Shown here piece after piece: positions 25,902 to 33,903 of a stretch of 64,000 nucleotides of DNA (the first letter of the stretch is position 1; each line of letters begins with the position of its first letter). The translations under genes were made by a program, and so were the position numbers. The notes beneath the pieces were generated by a model. That model made no database searches and had not been told where the DNA came from. It saw nothing but the letters and a program-made list of their open reading frames with translations. The stretch comes from Archaeoglobus veneficus SNP6 (GTDB taxonomy: Archaea > Halobacteriota > Archaeoglobi > Archaeoglobales > Archaeoglobaceae): NCBI RefSeq assembly GCF_000194625.1, contig NC_015320.1, positions 1,038,612 to 1,102,611 on the forward strand, given 5' to 3'.

Positions 25902-25984
25902 GCCTCACTTTGGGAAAACTCTTTATGATACTTTTGGTAAATGGCTGGCAAAGGTGTTAATAATAATTCCTCCAAAATCCAAAA

Positions 25985-25994
25985 CCTTTAAATT
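25985..25994 (+). promoter_or_regulatory. TATA box for IF-5A
   Basis: CTTTAAATTT about 35-43 bases before ATG 26028, leaving a short leader with the SD GAGGTGG at about 26013-26019. This supports ATG 26028 over the upstream GTG 26019. Confidence 0.5.
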
Positions 25995-26027
25995 TACTCG
26001 AAGGGGCTGGAAAAAGAGGTGGTTAAA

Positions 26028-26402
26028 ATGAAGCAGCAGGCAGAAGTGAGACAGCTCAGAGAGGGCGGTTATGTTATCATAGACGATGAGCCGTGTGAGA
26101 TTCTGAGCATATCCGTCAGCAAACCCGGTAAACACGGAGCGGCTAAGGCGAGAATAGACGCTGTAGGAATTTTTGATGGGCAGAAGAGGAGCATCGTGCA
26201 GCCCGTTACTGCGAAGATCTACATTCCTATCGTTGAAAGAAAGAGGGCTCAGGTAATAAGCGTCGTCGGCAACGTAGCCCAGCTCATGGACCTCACGACA
26301 TATGAAACATTCGAGCTGACCGTTCCAGAGGGTGTAGAACTCGAGCCGGGCAAGGAAATATTCTACATCGAGTCCCTCGGCAAGAGAAAGATCGAGAAGT
26401 AA
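26028..26402 (+). CDS. eif5A: Translation initiation factor IF-5A
   Basis: 124 residues from ATG 26028. The hypusine site is Lys 35 in V-S-K-P-G-K-H-G-A-A-K-A-R; the N-terminal SH3-like and C-terminal OB-like parts are complete. It helps the ribosome at poorly reacting peptide bonds such as prolines. Hypusine or deoxyhypusine is made from spermidine. The agmatinase gene begins 14 bases downstream, so precursor supply and acceptor are likely co-transcribed. Confidence 0.95.
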   Translation: MKQQAEVRQLREGGYVIIDDEPCEILSISVSKPGKHGAAKARIDAVGIFDGQKRSIVQPVTAKIYIPIVERKRAQVISVVGNVAQLMDLTTYETFELTVPEGVELEPGKEIFYIESLGKRKIEK

Positions 26403-26415
26403 CAAGAGAGAAGTC

Positions 26416-27258
26416 ATGCACATAGATTCTTTTTTTGCGTGCTCCAATTCAAATATTGACGAAGCGGAATTCGTAGTATTTGGAATTCCATACGACGCTA
26501 CGCAATCATTTAAGCCCGGTTCCCGCTTTGCCCCCAACGCCATAAGGGAGGCAAGCTGGAACCTCGAAGATTTTTCCCTCTTTTCCCGCTTTTCACTTTA
26601 CAGAGCAAAGATATGCGATGCGGGCAACATCAATGTCGATGGGGACTTTGAAGCTGTAGCCTCGAGGGTAGAGGAGTTCATGAGCGGTCTGTCGGGCATT
26701 CCCATCGCCCTTGGTGGGGAGCACACCGTAAGCTACGCATGCGCTAAGAACTTCGAAGAAGTTTGCTTCGTTGTTTTCGATGCGCACTTCGATTTAAGAG
26801 ATAAATTCGACGGTAATCCCTTTAACCACGCTTGTACGTCGAGGAGAGTATACGAGCTTGGCCACAAACTCATTCTAATAGGCGTCCGGAGCTGCACGGA
26901 AGAAGAATTGCAATTTGCGGAGGAGGGAGGGATAAAATTCTACACTTCTTTCGATGTGATCAAAAAGGGAATGGCCGCGATTCTCAAAGAGATAGAAGGT
27001 GAAATTTCGGACAGAGTGTATCTCTCTGTAGATGTGGATGCTTTCGATCCAGCATACGCTCCGGGTGTTTCCACGCCGGAGCCTTTTGGTATAACACCCT
27101 TCGACTACCTCGCATTTCTGGAAAAGTTTGCAGACAGAATTGTCGGGATGGATGTAGTTGAAGTGGTTCCGGATTCAGAAAAGGTAACACAAATTCTTGC
27201 AGCAAAACTCGTGGTGGAATTCATTGCTCGTAAACACACTTCTTCCTTTTTCCGGTGA
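26416..27258 (+). CDS. speB: Agmatinase
   Basis: 280 residues. Ureohydrolase metal motifs G-G-E-H-T-V (about 98), D-A-H-F-D-L-R (about 118) and S-V-D-V-D-A-F-D-P-A-Y (about 203-213), with the following P-G-V-S-T-P-E-P. It hydrolyses agmatine to putrescine and urea. In some archaea a similar enzyme acts on N1-aminopropylagmatine, so the true substrate could be either. It lies 14 bases after IF-5A. A small possible minus-strand gene overlaps its last 38 bases. Confidence 0.88.
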   Translation: MHIDSFFACSNSNIDEAEFVVFGIPYDATQSFKPGSRFAPNAIREASWNLEDFSLFSRFSLYRAKICDAGNINVDGDFEAVASRVEEFMSGLSGIPIALGGEHTVSYACAKNFEEVCFVVFDAHFDLRDKFDGNPFNHACTSRRVYELGHKLILIGVRSCTEEELQFAEEGGIKFYTSFDVIKKGMAAILKEIEGEISDRVYLSVDVDAFDPAYAPGVSTPEPFGITPFDYLAFLEKFADRIVGMDVVEVVPDSEKVTQILAAKLVVEFIARKHTSSFFR

Positions 27259-27328
27259 TACATTGCTCGAAATATTTGCAATCTTCACATGTTTCTGGCC
27301 TTTTTTGTTTCCTTATGTACTCCACCAT
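27221..27328 (-). CDS. Possible small Cys-cluster protein or gene remnant
   Basis: 35 codons from ATG 27326-27328 (stop at 27221-27223); the frame stays open upstream to about 27379. The translation has C-E-D-C-K-Y-F-E-Q-C and then K-R-K-K-C: a C-x2-C-x5-C-x7-C cluster with neighbours Y/F, as in small zinc or Fe-S proteins and C-terminal ends of Cas4-like nucleases. It overlaps the agmatinase 3' end. I cannot say whether it is a real gene, the tail of a decayed one, or chance. No SD is obvious. Confidence 0.3.
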   Translation of the reverse strand: MVEYIRKQKRPETCEDCKYFEQCITGKRKKCVYEQ

Positions 27329-27508
27329 AAACTCTGATGTGGAAATTGATAGGGTATATAGTTCTTTTGATTTTGTTCTAAAATTTTATTTTCAAAGCCT
27401 GGATTAATAATTTCAAAGTCAAGATAGCTTTAGAACTCCATCCCGATGCATACTTTACGCAATCCCGTCTGAAAATTTTAAATCATAGGAATTGAGAAAA
27501 TATGTCAA

Positions 27509-27522
27509 CATTTTAATACTTT
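27509..27522 (+). promoter_or_regulatory. TATA box for the radical SAM gene
   Basis: CATTTTAATACTTT about 25 bases before GTG 27540; a second A/T element (AAAATTTTAAATC) lies about 30 bases further up. The rest of 27259-27508 is AT-rich and shows no gene except the possible small one on the minus strand. Confidence 0.45.
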
Positions 27523-27539
27523 CTTATCGTAAGTAATCT

Positions 27540-28520
27540 GTGAAGTGTGAAGTCTGCGGTTGTAGAATTTACAGCGGAACCATCCCGATCTGCCCGGAAT
27601 GTGCAAAAACGGAAGTAGCTCTGGATTATGCGAGACTTTTACATCCTGAAATCGACACTATGAGAAAAGGGAAGACCATCTGCCGCCTCTGCTCAAATGA
27701 GTGCTCTACAGGCGTCTGTGGATTGAGGAGAGTCGTTGACGGCAAAAGGAAATCCCTCGTAAGCAGCAAGAAGGCGATACTTCACGCTTACGAAGACCCG
27801 CTCCCAACGAACTGCTGCAACTCCTGGTTCTGCGCAGCGAGCGAGTTCAGCGGAACGAATCTTGCGGTCTTCTACTATGGCTGCGGCTTCGACTGCCTGT
27901 ACTGTCAGAACTGGGAACACAAGCTCGTAGAACATGGCAAAGTAGTTGAAATTGATGAAATGGTCGAAAGCGCAATGAACCCGCGCATAAAGTGCATATG
28001 TCACTTCGGCGGCTCACCCGAGCCACAGCTACCCTTCGCCATCAGGTTCAGCGAGGAGGTTCTGAAGAGGAGGGATGTCATGGTGTGCTGGGAGTGGAAC
28101 GGTGGTGCACATACAAAACTCGCGCTGAAAGCAGCAAAACTCAGCTACGAGAGCAGAGGAACTGTTAAGTTCGACTTAAAGGCCTGGAATGACAACCTGC
28201 ATGTTTTGCTCACGGGGAGGAGCAACAGGCGAACTCTTGAGAATTTCGTCAGAATATATGAAGAGTACCCAGATGTCCTTTCCGCAACAACACTGCTCGT
28301 ACCGTATTACGTTGACGAGGATGAAGTAGAGAACATAGCCCGTTTCATTGCATCTCTCAGCGAGCACATTCCATATTCGCTGCTCGTTTTTCATCCAGAC
28401 TACAGGCTGAATGATATGCCTGTAACTCCGAGGGAGCAGGTGAGAAGGTGCTATAATGCGGCGAGAAAGCACCTCAAAAGAGTACATGTTGGCAATGTCT
28501 ACCTGATAGGATACTTCTAG
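27540..28520 (+). CDS. Radical SAM protein, PflA/AmrS-like, with N-terminal zinc motifs
   Basis: 326 residues from GTG 27540. A leading C-x2-C ... C-x2-C (C-E-V-C, C-P-E-C) and C-R-L-C ... C-x4-C region precedes the radical SAM site Y-G-C-G-F-D-C-L-Y-C-Q-N-W-E (C-x3-C-x2-C, about 117-130), typical of the pyruvate-formate-lyase-activating-enzyme group. The segment C-R-L-C-S-N-E-C-S-T-G-V-C-G-L-R resembles the AmrS proteins of AmmeMemoRadiSam systems, but the AmmeMemo partners are not adjacent. It may install a radical or modify a nearby protein; the substrate is unknown. Confidence 0.75.
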   Translation: MKCEVCGCRIYSGTIPICPECAKTEVALDYARLLHPEIDTMRKGKTICRLCSNECSTGVCGLRRVVDGKRKSLVSSKKAILHAYEDPLPTNCCNSWFCAASEFSGTNLAVFYYGCGFDCLYCQNWEHKLVEHGKVVEIDEMVESAMNPRIKCICHFGGSPEPQLPFAIRFSEEVLKRRDVMVCWEWNGGAHTKLALKAAKLSYESRGTVKFDLKAWNDNLHVLLTGRSNRRTLENFVRIYEEYPDVLSATTLLVPYYVDEDEVENIARFIASLSEHIPYSLLVFHPDYRLNDMPVTPREQVRRCYNAARKHLKRVHVGNVYLIGYF

Positions 28521-28565
28521 TGTTTTGGATGACTGTATCTTCTGATGAGAAGATGATTGAGAAGT

Positions 28566-28620
28566 TTTTTATAATTTCTGCTGAAACACTACAAAAATGG
28601 AGAAAAATAGAGGTGATTTG
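28566..28620 (+). promoter_or_regulatory. Promoter and SD of the glycogen synthase gene
   Basis: TTTTTTATAATTTC (28565-28578) as TATA, then GAGGTGAT (28610-28617) as a near-perfect SD followed at once by TTG 28618. That TTG is in a different frame from the gene: in the gene frame TGA occupies 28619-28621. The SD position shows that translation is meant to start within about ten bases. Confidence 0.55.
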
Positions 28621-28621
28621 A

Positions 28622-30265
28622 ACGTTTATAATTATTGCTGGGGAAGAAGCAGGGCCTAAATCGAACAAACTCGGTGGGGTTTGGAACGTAATCGATGCAG
28701 AAGCGAAGAAAATGGCCGAAATAGCTTCAGAAGAGATTATAGTTGTCGGTCCTTATTTCGAGAGACTTGGCCAGGACTGGAGTCCGAAGAACAGAATAAC
28801 ACATGCAGAATTCGATGATGCTGTAGGTAGCGCGATAGACGAGGCGGCAAAGCGCGTTGGACTTCCTTACGTTACTGGAAAGATTGGAAAGGTGAACTAC
28901 GTCCTCTTCAACGTTGAGCATTGCCTTGGCAGGATAGTTCGCTACGATAATCAGGACATGCGCCTGAGCGATGCAGTGAAGGCTGAAGCTTACAGGCTCG
29001 TTGGTCTTGATTCTTTGCGGTACGAGGCGACGAGCTACGGCAGAGAGTACACACACTACTTGAACCTGAGTTATGCGGTCTCGGAGTTTACAAAGGCATT
29101 ACTCGACTCAGGCAAAGTTTCCCTCCACTGCCACGAGTATCCCGTTTTTTACGCTATCGCAAGGCTGGAAAAGCTGAAGATACCTGTAAAAACCGTTGCA
29201 ACGTTCCACGCAACGAAAATTGGAAGAGCTCTCGGAGTAGGTGTTTTTGACAAGATAAGAAGGGGCGACCCAACATATCCTCCGAACATCCAGCACGGCC
29301 TCGTCGAACTCGAAAAGCTTGCGAAGTACGCAGAAACAGTAACGTTCGTGAGCGAGGGGACAAGAGCCGAGGCAAAGCTGTTTTACGGCATTGATGGCCT
29401 CGTTATAAGAAATGGGATTGAAGTAACGAACGAAATCATAGACTGGGAAAAAAAGACTGAGTGCCTGAACAGAATACGTTCCACAATTGTATCAAGGCTG
29501 AGCAGGTACAACGGAATCGAACTCGAGGAGGAGCAGATCATTCCGATATATACCATATCGAGACTCGAACTCGAAAACAAGGGCTACCCCGACCTTATGG
29601 ATGCCCTCGTCATACTCGATAGAATTCTGACCAACAGGATTGAGAATGGTGAGATTGAGGAAGTTAAGGTATTCTGCCTGCTGATTACTGCTTTTGGCTA
29701 TAAGGATCCATCTACTCTTCCTGAAGGTTTTCCTGTTGAGCTGCCGGATGAAATACTCGTAGGAGATGAGCTAAGATTGAAGAAGATGGTCGAAAAGAGG
29801 AAAATTGACGTAGGCAACCTCAAGAAGCGTGCGGTTTGTGCAATGCCATACCCTCAGTGGGTCGGAAGAAACGATGGTGGCTTTGGGATGACGATCGATG
29901 AGATCGCTGCGGGCTGTGTTGCAGGCATATTTCCTTCGAGGTACGAGCCTTTCCTCCTTACTGCACTCGAGGCGTGTAGCGAGGCGTGTCCGGTGGTGAT
30001 AAGCAGGGCGTGTGGGTTCAGCGGGGCTGTTAAGGAGCTTCAGAGGAGAAAGGGAATCTTTGGTGGAGTTATCCTCGTCGATAACATCGAGCAGAGTTAC
30101 CTCGAAACTATTACTGACTACGCGTTCGGTCTACATATTATAATTGATGCGCTCCTCAGGGACAGGGCGAAGGATAAGATGATGTGCTCCACAGCCTTCG
30201 TTCTTGCCAACGAAATGAGCTGGGATGAGCCAGTCGGGATGTACTACGAGATACTCAGGGAATGA
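28622..30265 (+). CDS. GT3-like glycogen synthase, start codon disturbed
   Basis: About 545 residues if read from the SD. The conserved N-terminus G-E-E-A-G-P-K-S-N-K-L-G-G-V-W-N-V lies upstream of the first ATG (28712), so starting there would remove the K-x-G-G-x-W donor-binding loop. The frame has only ACG 28622, ATA 28628 or ATT 28631/28634 after the TGA at 28619. Further marks: T-F-H-A-T-K-I-G-R (about 196) and F-P-S-R-Y-E-P-F-L-L-T-A-L-E near the C-terminus (E-x7-E). Similar to GYS-type (GT3) synthases using UDP-/ADP-glucose. First of the glucan genes, cut off from the rest by an IS. Confidence 0.78.
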   Translation, partial: TFIIIAGEEAGPKSNKLGGVWNVIDAEAKKMAEIASEEIIVVGPYFERLGQDWSPKNRITHAEFDDAVGSAIDEAAKRVGLPYVTGKIGKVNYVLFNVEHCLGRIVRYDNQDMRLSDAVKAEAYRLVGLDSLRYEATSYGREYTHYLNLSYAVSEFTKALLDSGKVSLHCHEYPVFYAIARLEKLKIPVKTVATFHATKIGRALGVGVFDKIRRGDPTYPPNIQHGLVELEKLAKYAETVTFVSEGTRAEAKLFYGIDGLVIRNGIEVTNEIIDWEKKTECLNRIRSTIVSRLSRYNGIELEEEQIIPIYTISRLELENKGYPDLMDALVILDRILTNRIENGEIEEVKVFCLLITAFGYKDPSTLPEGFPVELPDEILVGDELRLKKMVEKRKIDVGNLKKRAVCAMPYPQWVGRNDGGFGMTIDEIAAGCVAGIFPSRYEPFLLTALEACSEACPVVISRACGFSGAVKELQRRKGIFGGVILVDNIEQSYLETITDYAFGLHIIIDALLRDRAKDKMMCSTAFVLANEMSWDEPVGMYYEILRE

Positions 30266-30328
30266 ATTCACTTCTTATTTTTTAACTATATAATAAATAA
30301 CTTACATTAAACAAAATAATTTCGAAGC

Positions 30329-30336
30329 AACAAGAT
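30329..30336. repeat. Target site duplication, left copy
   Basis: AACAAGAT, identical to the copy at 31033-31040; it flanks the IS without gap. Confidence 0.88.
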
Positions 30337-31032
30337 GGCAGTGTCAAAATAACAAAAAATAAATAACTAAGATACAACTTATGCAGCCTGCGCTAAGCCA
30401 GTTGGTAGATTACGTCAAGTCTACAAAAGTCTTTCGAAGGAACAGGAAAGATGTGGAACTTAAAATACTTGCAGCATTATTATACTTCTTTGGCCTTTCT
30501 TTGAGAAAAACAAGTGATTTTCTATCTTTATTCGAAGAAATAAGTCACGAATCTGTTAGGATTTACTACCATAGACTCAAAACAGTCTTAAAACAACCAG
30601 AAAAGAAGAAAAGAAGACTTGTTGCGATAGATGAAACAAAAATAAAACTGGAAAAGAAACAAATCTTTGTTTGGGCTGCTATAGACGTTGATACCATGGA
30701 ATGCCTAGCTATATGGGCTTCTGGAGGAAGAGGAAGCTTTGAAGCTTACGTTTTCCTTAGAGAAGTTCTCAAGCATTGCGAAAACAAGCCAGAGATCGTT
30801 GTTGATAGAGGTTTCTGGTATCTGTGGGCTTTGAAAAGGTTAGGGCTGAGATACAGGCATGAAACGTTTGGTAGAAGAAATGCTGTAGAAGGATTCTTTT
30901 CGAGGTTTAAAGAGAGAACGAAGAGGTTCTGGAACAGATTTCCATTCAGGAGTTCTTTTGTCTCTGTACAGAGCTGGTTGGAGAGCTTTATGGCCTTCTA
31001 CAACTACTGGAGGTGTTAACTTGACACTACCC
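30337..31032 (+). mobile_element. IS6-family-like insertion sequence, complete
   Basis: A 696-bp element. The left end GGCAGTGTCAAAATAAC (30337-30353) matches the reverse complement of the right end, GGGTAGTGTCAAGTTAAC (31015-31032), in most positions. A perfect 8-bp target duplication AACAAGAT stands at 30329-30336 and 31033-31040. End sequence, 8-bp duplication and a single DDE transposase fit IS6. The intact transposase and exact duplication imply recent insertion between the glycogen synthase gene and the GH57 operon. Confidence 0.9.
30381..31019 (+). CDS. IS6-family transposase
   Basis: 212 residues, single ORF. A helical N-terminal DNA-binding part (L-S-L-R-K-T-S-D-F-L and E-S-V-R-I-Y-Y) precedes the DDE core: A-I-D-E-T-K-I (first Asp), V-V-D-R-G-F-W-Y (second Asp) and R-N-A-V-E-G-F-F-S-R-F-K-E-R (Glu). 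Spacing and motif N-x-V-E-x-x-x-S-x-F-K-x-R are those of IS6 transposases, which act by replicative transposition. The ATG is 44 bases inside the left end and the stop 13 bases before the right end. No frameshift. Confidence 0.92.
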   Translation: MQPALSQLVDYVKSTKVFRRNRKDVELKILAALLYFFGLSLRKTSDFLSLFEEISHESVRIYYHRLKTVLKQPEKKKRRLVAIDETKIKLEKKQIFVWAAIDVDTMECLAIWASGGRGSFEAYVFLREVLKHCENKPEIVVDRGFWYLWALKRLGLRYRHETFGRRNAVEGFFSRFKERTKRFWNRFPFRSSFVSVQSWLESFMAFYNYWRC

Positions 31033-31040
31033 AACAAGAT
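31033..31040. repeat. Target site duplication, right copy
   Basis: AACAAGAT, identical to the copy at 30329-30336. Confidence 0.88.
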
Positions 31041-31089
31041 AAGAAAAAGCTAAATATTCTGGAGTAGAAAAGAACTAAATGGTGAAATT

Positions 31090-31317
31090 ATGTTAGACGA
31101 GAAAAGATTGCTTCTAATAGTTCGATTTGGTGTTAAGGGCTGCACTCTCCTTGCGAAGCTTGTATGCAAAAGCCTCAAAGTTTTTTGGACACCTTTCAGC
31201 TCGTACAGGGCTATTATCGTTACCTCGAAACTGTACGTACCCAACAGCATCTATGAATCTATGTACGATTGCAGGTTTGTGGGAGAGGTTTTAAATGAGG
31301 TGAATGCAAACGTCTGA
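31090..31317 (+). CDS. Small protein of the glucan cluster, unknown function
   Basis: 75 residues. GGTGAA (31081-31086) precedes ATG 31090, and an A/T-rich box (TAAATATTC) lies upstream of it, just to the right of the IS. It has a basic N-terminal part, a Cys pair (V-K-G-C, V-C-K-S) and an amphipathic C-terminus; no family is recognised. Its stop overlaps the GH57 start by 14 bases, so it is translated with that operon. Confidence 0.5.
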   Translation: MLDEKRLLLIVRFGVKGCTLLAKLVCKSLKVFWTPFSSYRAIIVTSKLYVPNSIYESMYDCRFVGEVLNEVNANV

Positions 31318-32779
31318 GGTCTGTTTTGCTTTTGAAGTCCATCAGCCTTACCGCATCGACTTTCAGTTCAATCCCGAGTTTGCAAAGAGAAAAAGAAACC
31401 TGAGGGATGCTTACTTCGCCGGTATTAATAGGGAGATTCTTCAGAGAGTGGTGGAGAAGTGCTACATGCCTGCAACTCAGATAGTTCTCGAGGGACTCGA
31501 TGCAGGCTTTAAATGTGCTTTCAGCTTTTCAGGCACAGTTGTTGAGCAGCTTGAAAGATGGAACCGTGACACACTCGAGCTCTTCAGACAGGCTGCAGAA
31601 CATAAAAACGCTGAAATTCTTGCTCAGACGTACTATCACAGCATCGCGAGTCTTTTCGGCGAAAGGAGTGAGTTCGAGGAACAGGTAAAGCTCCACATTC
31701 AGTTAATGAAGGATGTCTTTGGTGTTAAGCCGGAGGTATTTGAGAACACGGAGTTAATTTTTGACAGCATGATTGCTACCGTTGCGAAAGAATTAGGCTT
31801 CAAAGCAGTGTTTGCCGAGGGTGCTGAGAGATTCCTCGAAGGTAGGAGTCCAAATTACGTTTATTCTTGTAACGGAATAAAAATTCTGCTGAGGAACTAC
31901 ACACTTTCCGATGACATAGCGTTCCGTTTCTCCAGTGGAGAGTGGGATCAGTATCCTCTGACGGCCGACAAGTACGCAGATTGGCTTGCTGCAACGCCCG
32001 GTGATTGTGTGAACATCTTTGTAGATTACGAGACTTTTGGAGAACATCACTGGAAGGAAAGTGGCATTCTCGATTTCCTGAGATGGCTACCCCACGAGTG
32101 CATGAAGAGAGGGATAGAATTTGCAACGCCATCTGAAGTGGCTGAGCTTCAGGCAGTTGGCGAAATAGATGTTAGCGAGACGATATCCTGGGCAGACGTG
32201 GAGAAGGACACTTCGGCGTGGCTCGGCAACTGGATGCAGAGCACAGCATTCAGAGCTGTCAAAAGGGCGAAAGCTTACGCTGAATACTACAATCCGGTCA
32301 TATGGAGGTATCTCCAGACCAGCGACCACTTCTATTACATGGCAACGAAGCAGGGTTCGAGCGGAGAAGTTCACAACTACTTCAGCCAGCACCATCCTTT
32401 CGAGGCTTTTTCAATTTATATGAGGGTTTTATCACACTACGAGGAGCGTTGCTCGAGCAGGATGAAATCAAAGCAGGCAGCAATCGCTCTCCGCTCACTT
32501 CCGCCAGAGAAAGCCTTTCACTTCAGGCACTTCTCTGGTGATTACGCAGGTTCGGCATACAGCCTCGATGACTTTGCCTCGCTTTTGAGGTCCATTCCGG
32601 TGGAGTCCATAAGGTTTCATCTTGAGAACGGGGACTTTGAAAGGTGGATAGAGTACGTTCTGTGTGATAAAAGGCTTGTAGAAGAGATTCGTAAGCTTAG
32701 GAGGGAAGGGGATGTAGTAGATGGGCTGGTAGAAGTTGTTGAAAAGAGAAGGTGTGAGTTATGGAGACTCTTAAAATAG
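31304..32779 (+). CDS. Glycoside hydrolase family 57 enzyme (alpha-amylase / glucanotransferase type)
   Basis: 491 residues. GH57 regions: F-E-V-H-Q-P-Y-R (region 1, residues 10-17), F-E-N-T-E-L-I-F with the nucleophile Glu (about 149-156) and D-Y-E-T-F-G-E-H-H with the acid Asp (about 242-250). A C-terminal helical domain follows. It works on alpha-1,4-glucans; hydrolase or transferase cannot be decided by eye. No signal peptide, so it acts on internal glycogen. It overlaps the small gene upstream and the glycosyltransferase downstream (19 bases). Confidence 0.87.
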   Translation: MQTSEVCFAFEVHQPYRIDFQFNPEFAKRKRNLRDAYFAGINREILQRVVEKCYMPATQIVLEGLDAGFKCAFSFSGTVVEQLERWNRDTLELFRQAAEHKNAEILAQTYYHSIASLFGERSEFEEQVKLHIQLMKDVFGVKPEVFENTELIFDSMIATVAKELGFKAVFAEGAERFLEGRSPNYVYSCNGIKILLRNYTLSDDIAFRFSSGEWDQYPLTADKYADWLAATPGDCVNIFVDYETFGEHHWKESGILDFLRWLPHECMKRGIEFATPSEVAELQAVGEIDVSETISWADVEKDTSAWLGNWMQSTAFRAVKRAKAYAEYYNPVIWRYLQTSDHFYYMATKQGSSGEVHNYFSQHHPFEAFSIYMRVLSHYEERCSSRMKSKQAAIALRSLPPEKAFHFRHFSGDYAGSAYSLDDFASLLRSIPVESIRFHLENGDFERWIEYVLCDKRLVEEIRKLRREGDVVDGLVEVVEKRRCELWRLLK

Positions 32780-33900
32780 GCTTCTTCTGCTGGGAGTCCT
32801 TATACTCCGAGAGAGTTGGCGGGCTTGCAAGAGCAGCCACACACCTTGCCGAAAATCTTGCAAAGAATCATGAGGTTCACTTCTTCACAAGAGGTGATGG
32901 TGACTGCGAGATTAACGGTGTCAATTACCACTACTGTCATCCACGTGGAGAGAATATCGTTGATTACTGCCGAGATATGAGCCTTAAAATGGTTGAAAGA
33001 TTTTGGGAGTTCGACAGCCCGGAATTTGACATCCTGCACTTCCATGACTGGCATGTCGTTGAAGCGATGCATATACTAAGGGATAGAAATACGGTCTTCA
33101 CGTATCACTCCACCGAGTATGGAAGGAATGGAGACAAATTTGGTGACTGGTGGGAATTCAAAGAAATTTCCGGTAAGGAGTGGTACGCCGGGCTAATAGC
33201 CAAGAAGATCACGACGGTTTCAAACACTCTCAAAAATGAGGTCATGTGGTTGTACAATATCCCGGACTCGAAGGTAGCAGTCGTCCCAAATGGAGTCAAC
33301 CCTGAAGAGTTTTATGCTGATGTGGAGCCGGAAGAAGTCAAAAGGGAGTACGGTGTACATCCTTATGACCCCCTCGTGTTCTTTGCTGGAAGGCTTGTTT
33401 ACCAGAAGGGGCCAGATTTGCTTGTTGGTGCAATTCCTCATGTTTTGAGTAATAGAAGAGACGTAGAGTTCATCTTCGCTGGCGATGGAGATATGAGAAG
33501 GTGGCTTGAAGAAAGAACAAACGGGCAACCTACAAAATTTCTCGGTCACCTGCCGGATTCGGAGTTCATCAAACTTCTCAACGCAAGCGACATCGTAGTG
33601 GTTCCGAGCAGAAACGAACCTTTCGGGCTTGTGCTCCTTGAAGCATGGAGTGCCGAAAGGTGCGTCGTAGCAACCGACGTTGGGGGCCTCTCTGAGAATA
33701 TCGAGAACTTCGTTGACGGCATAAAGGTTTACGTTAATCCAGAATCGATTGCCTGGGGAATAAACTATGTGATTAACGACCCGTATGGAATTAGAGTTCT
33801 CGGCAGGAGAGGGAGGGAAAAGGTCGAGAACTTCTTCCGCTGGAAGGTCGTTGCTGACTGCATGCTCGATGTTTACGAGAACTGCTGTTTGGAGGTGTGA
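32761..33900 (+). CDS. GT-B glycosyltransferase (GT4/GT5-like)
   Basis: 379 residues. N-terminal domain with G-G-L-A-R-A-A-T-H-L-A (about 18-28), H-F-H-D-W-H (about 96-101) and T-Y-H-S-T-E-Y. The C-terminal domain has F-A-G-R-L-V-Y-Q-K-G (about 215-224) and the E-x7-E motif in R-N-E-P-F-G-L-V-L-L-E-A (about 286-297). This is the layout of small archaeal starch/glycogen synthases using ADP- or UDP-glucose. Its start lies inside GH57, and the next glycosyltransferase begins three bases after its stop; one of the pair may be the true chain-elongating enzyme. Confidence 0.82.
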   Translation: METLKIGFFCWESLYSERVGGLARAATHLAENLAKNHEVHFFTRGDGDCEINGVNYHYCHPRGENIVDYCRDMSLKMVERFWEFDSPEFDILHFHDWHVVEAMHILRDRNTVFTYHSTEYGRNGDKFGDWWEFKEISGKEWYAGLIAKKITTVSNTLKNEVMWLYNIPDSKVAVVPNGVNPEEFYADVEPEEVKREYGVHPYDPLVFFAGRLVYQKGPDLLVGAIPHVLSNRRDVEFIFAGDGDMRRWLEERTNGQPTKFLGHLPDSEFIKLLNASDIVVVPSRNEPFGLVLLEAWSAERCVVATDVGGLSENIENFVDGIKVYVNPESIAWGINYVINDPYGIRVLGRRGREKVENFFRWKVVADCMLDVYENCCLEV

Positions 33901-33903
33901 TAC

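Noticed and set aside
28530-28585. C/D-like words (TGATGA, CTGA) before glycogen synthase
   Set aside because: Spacing between boxes is wrong, and the stretch contains the TATA box of the glycogen synthase gene.
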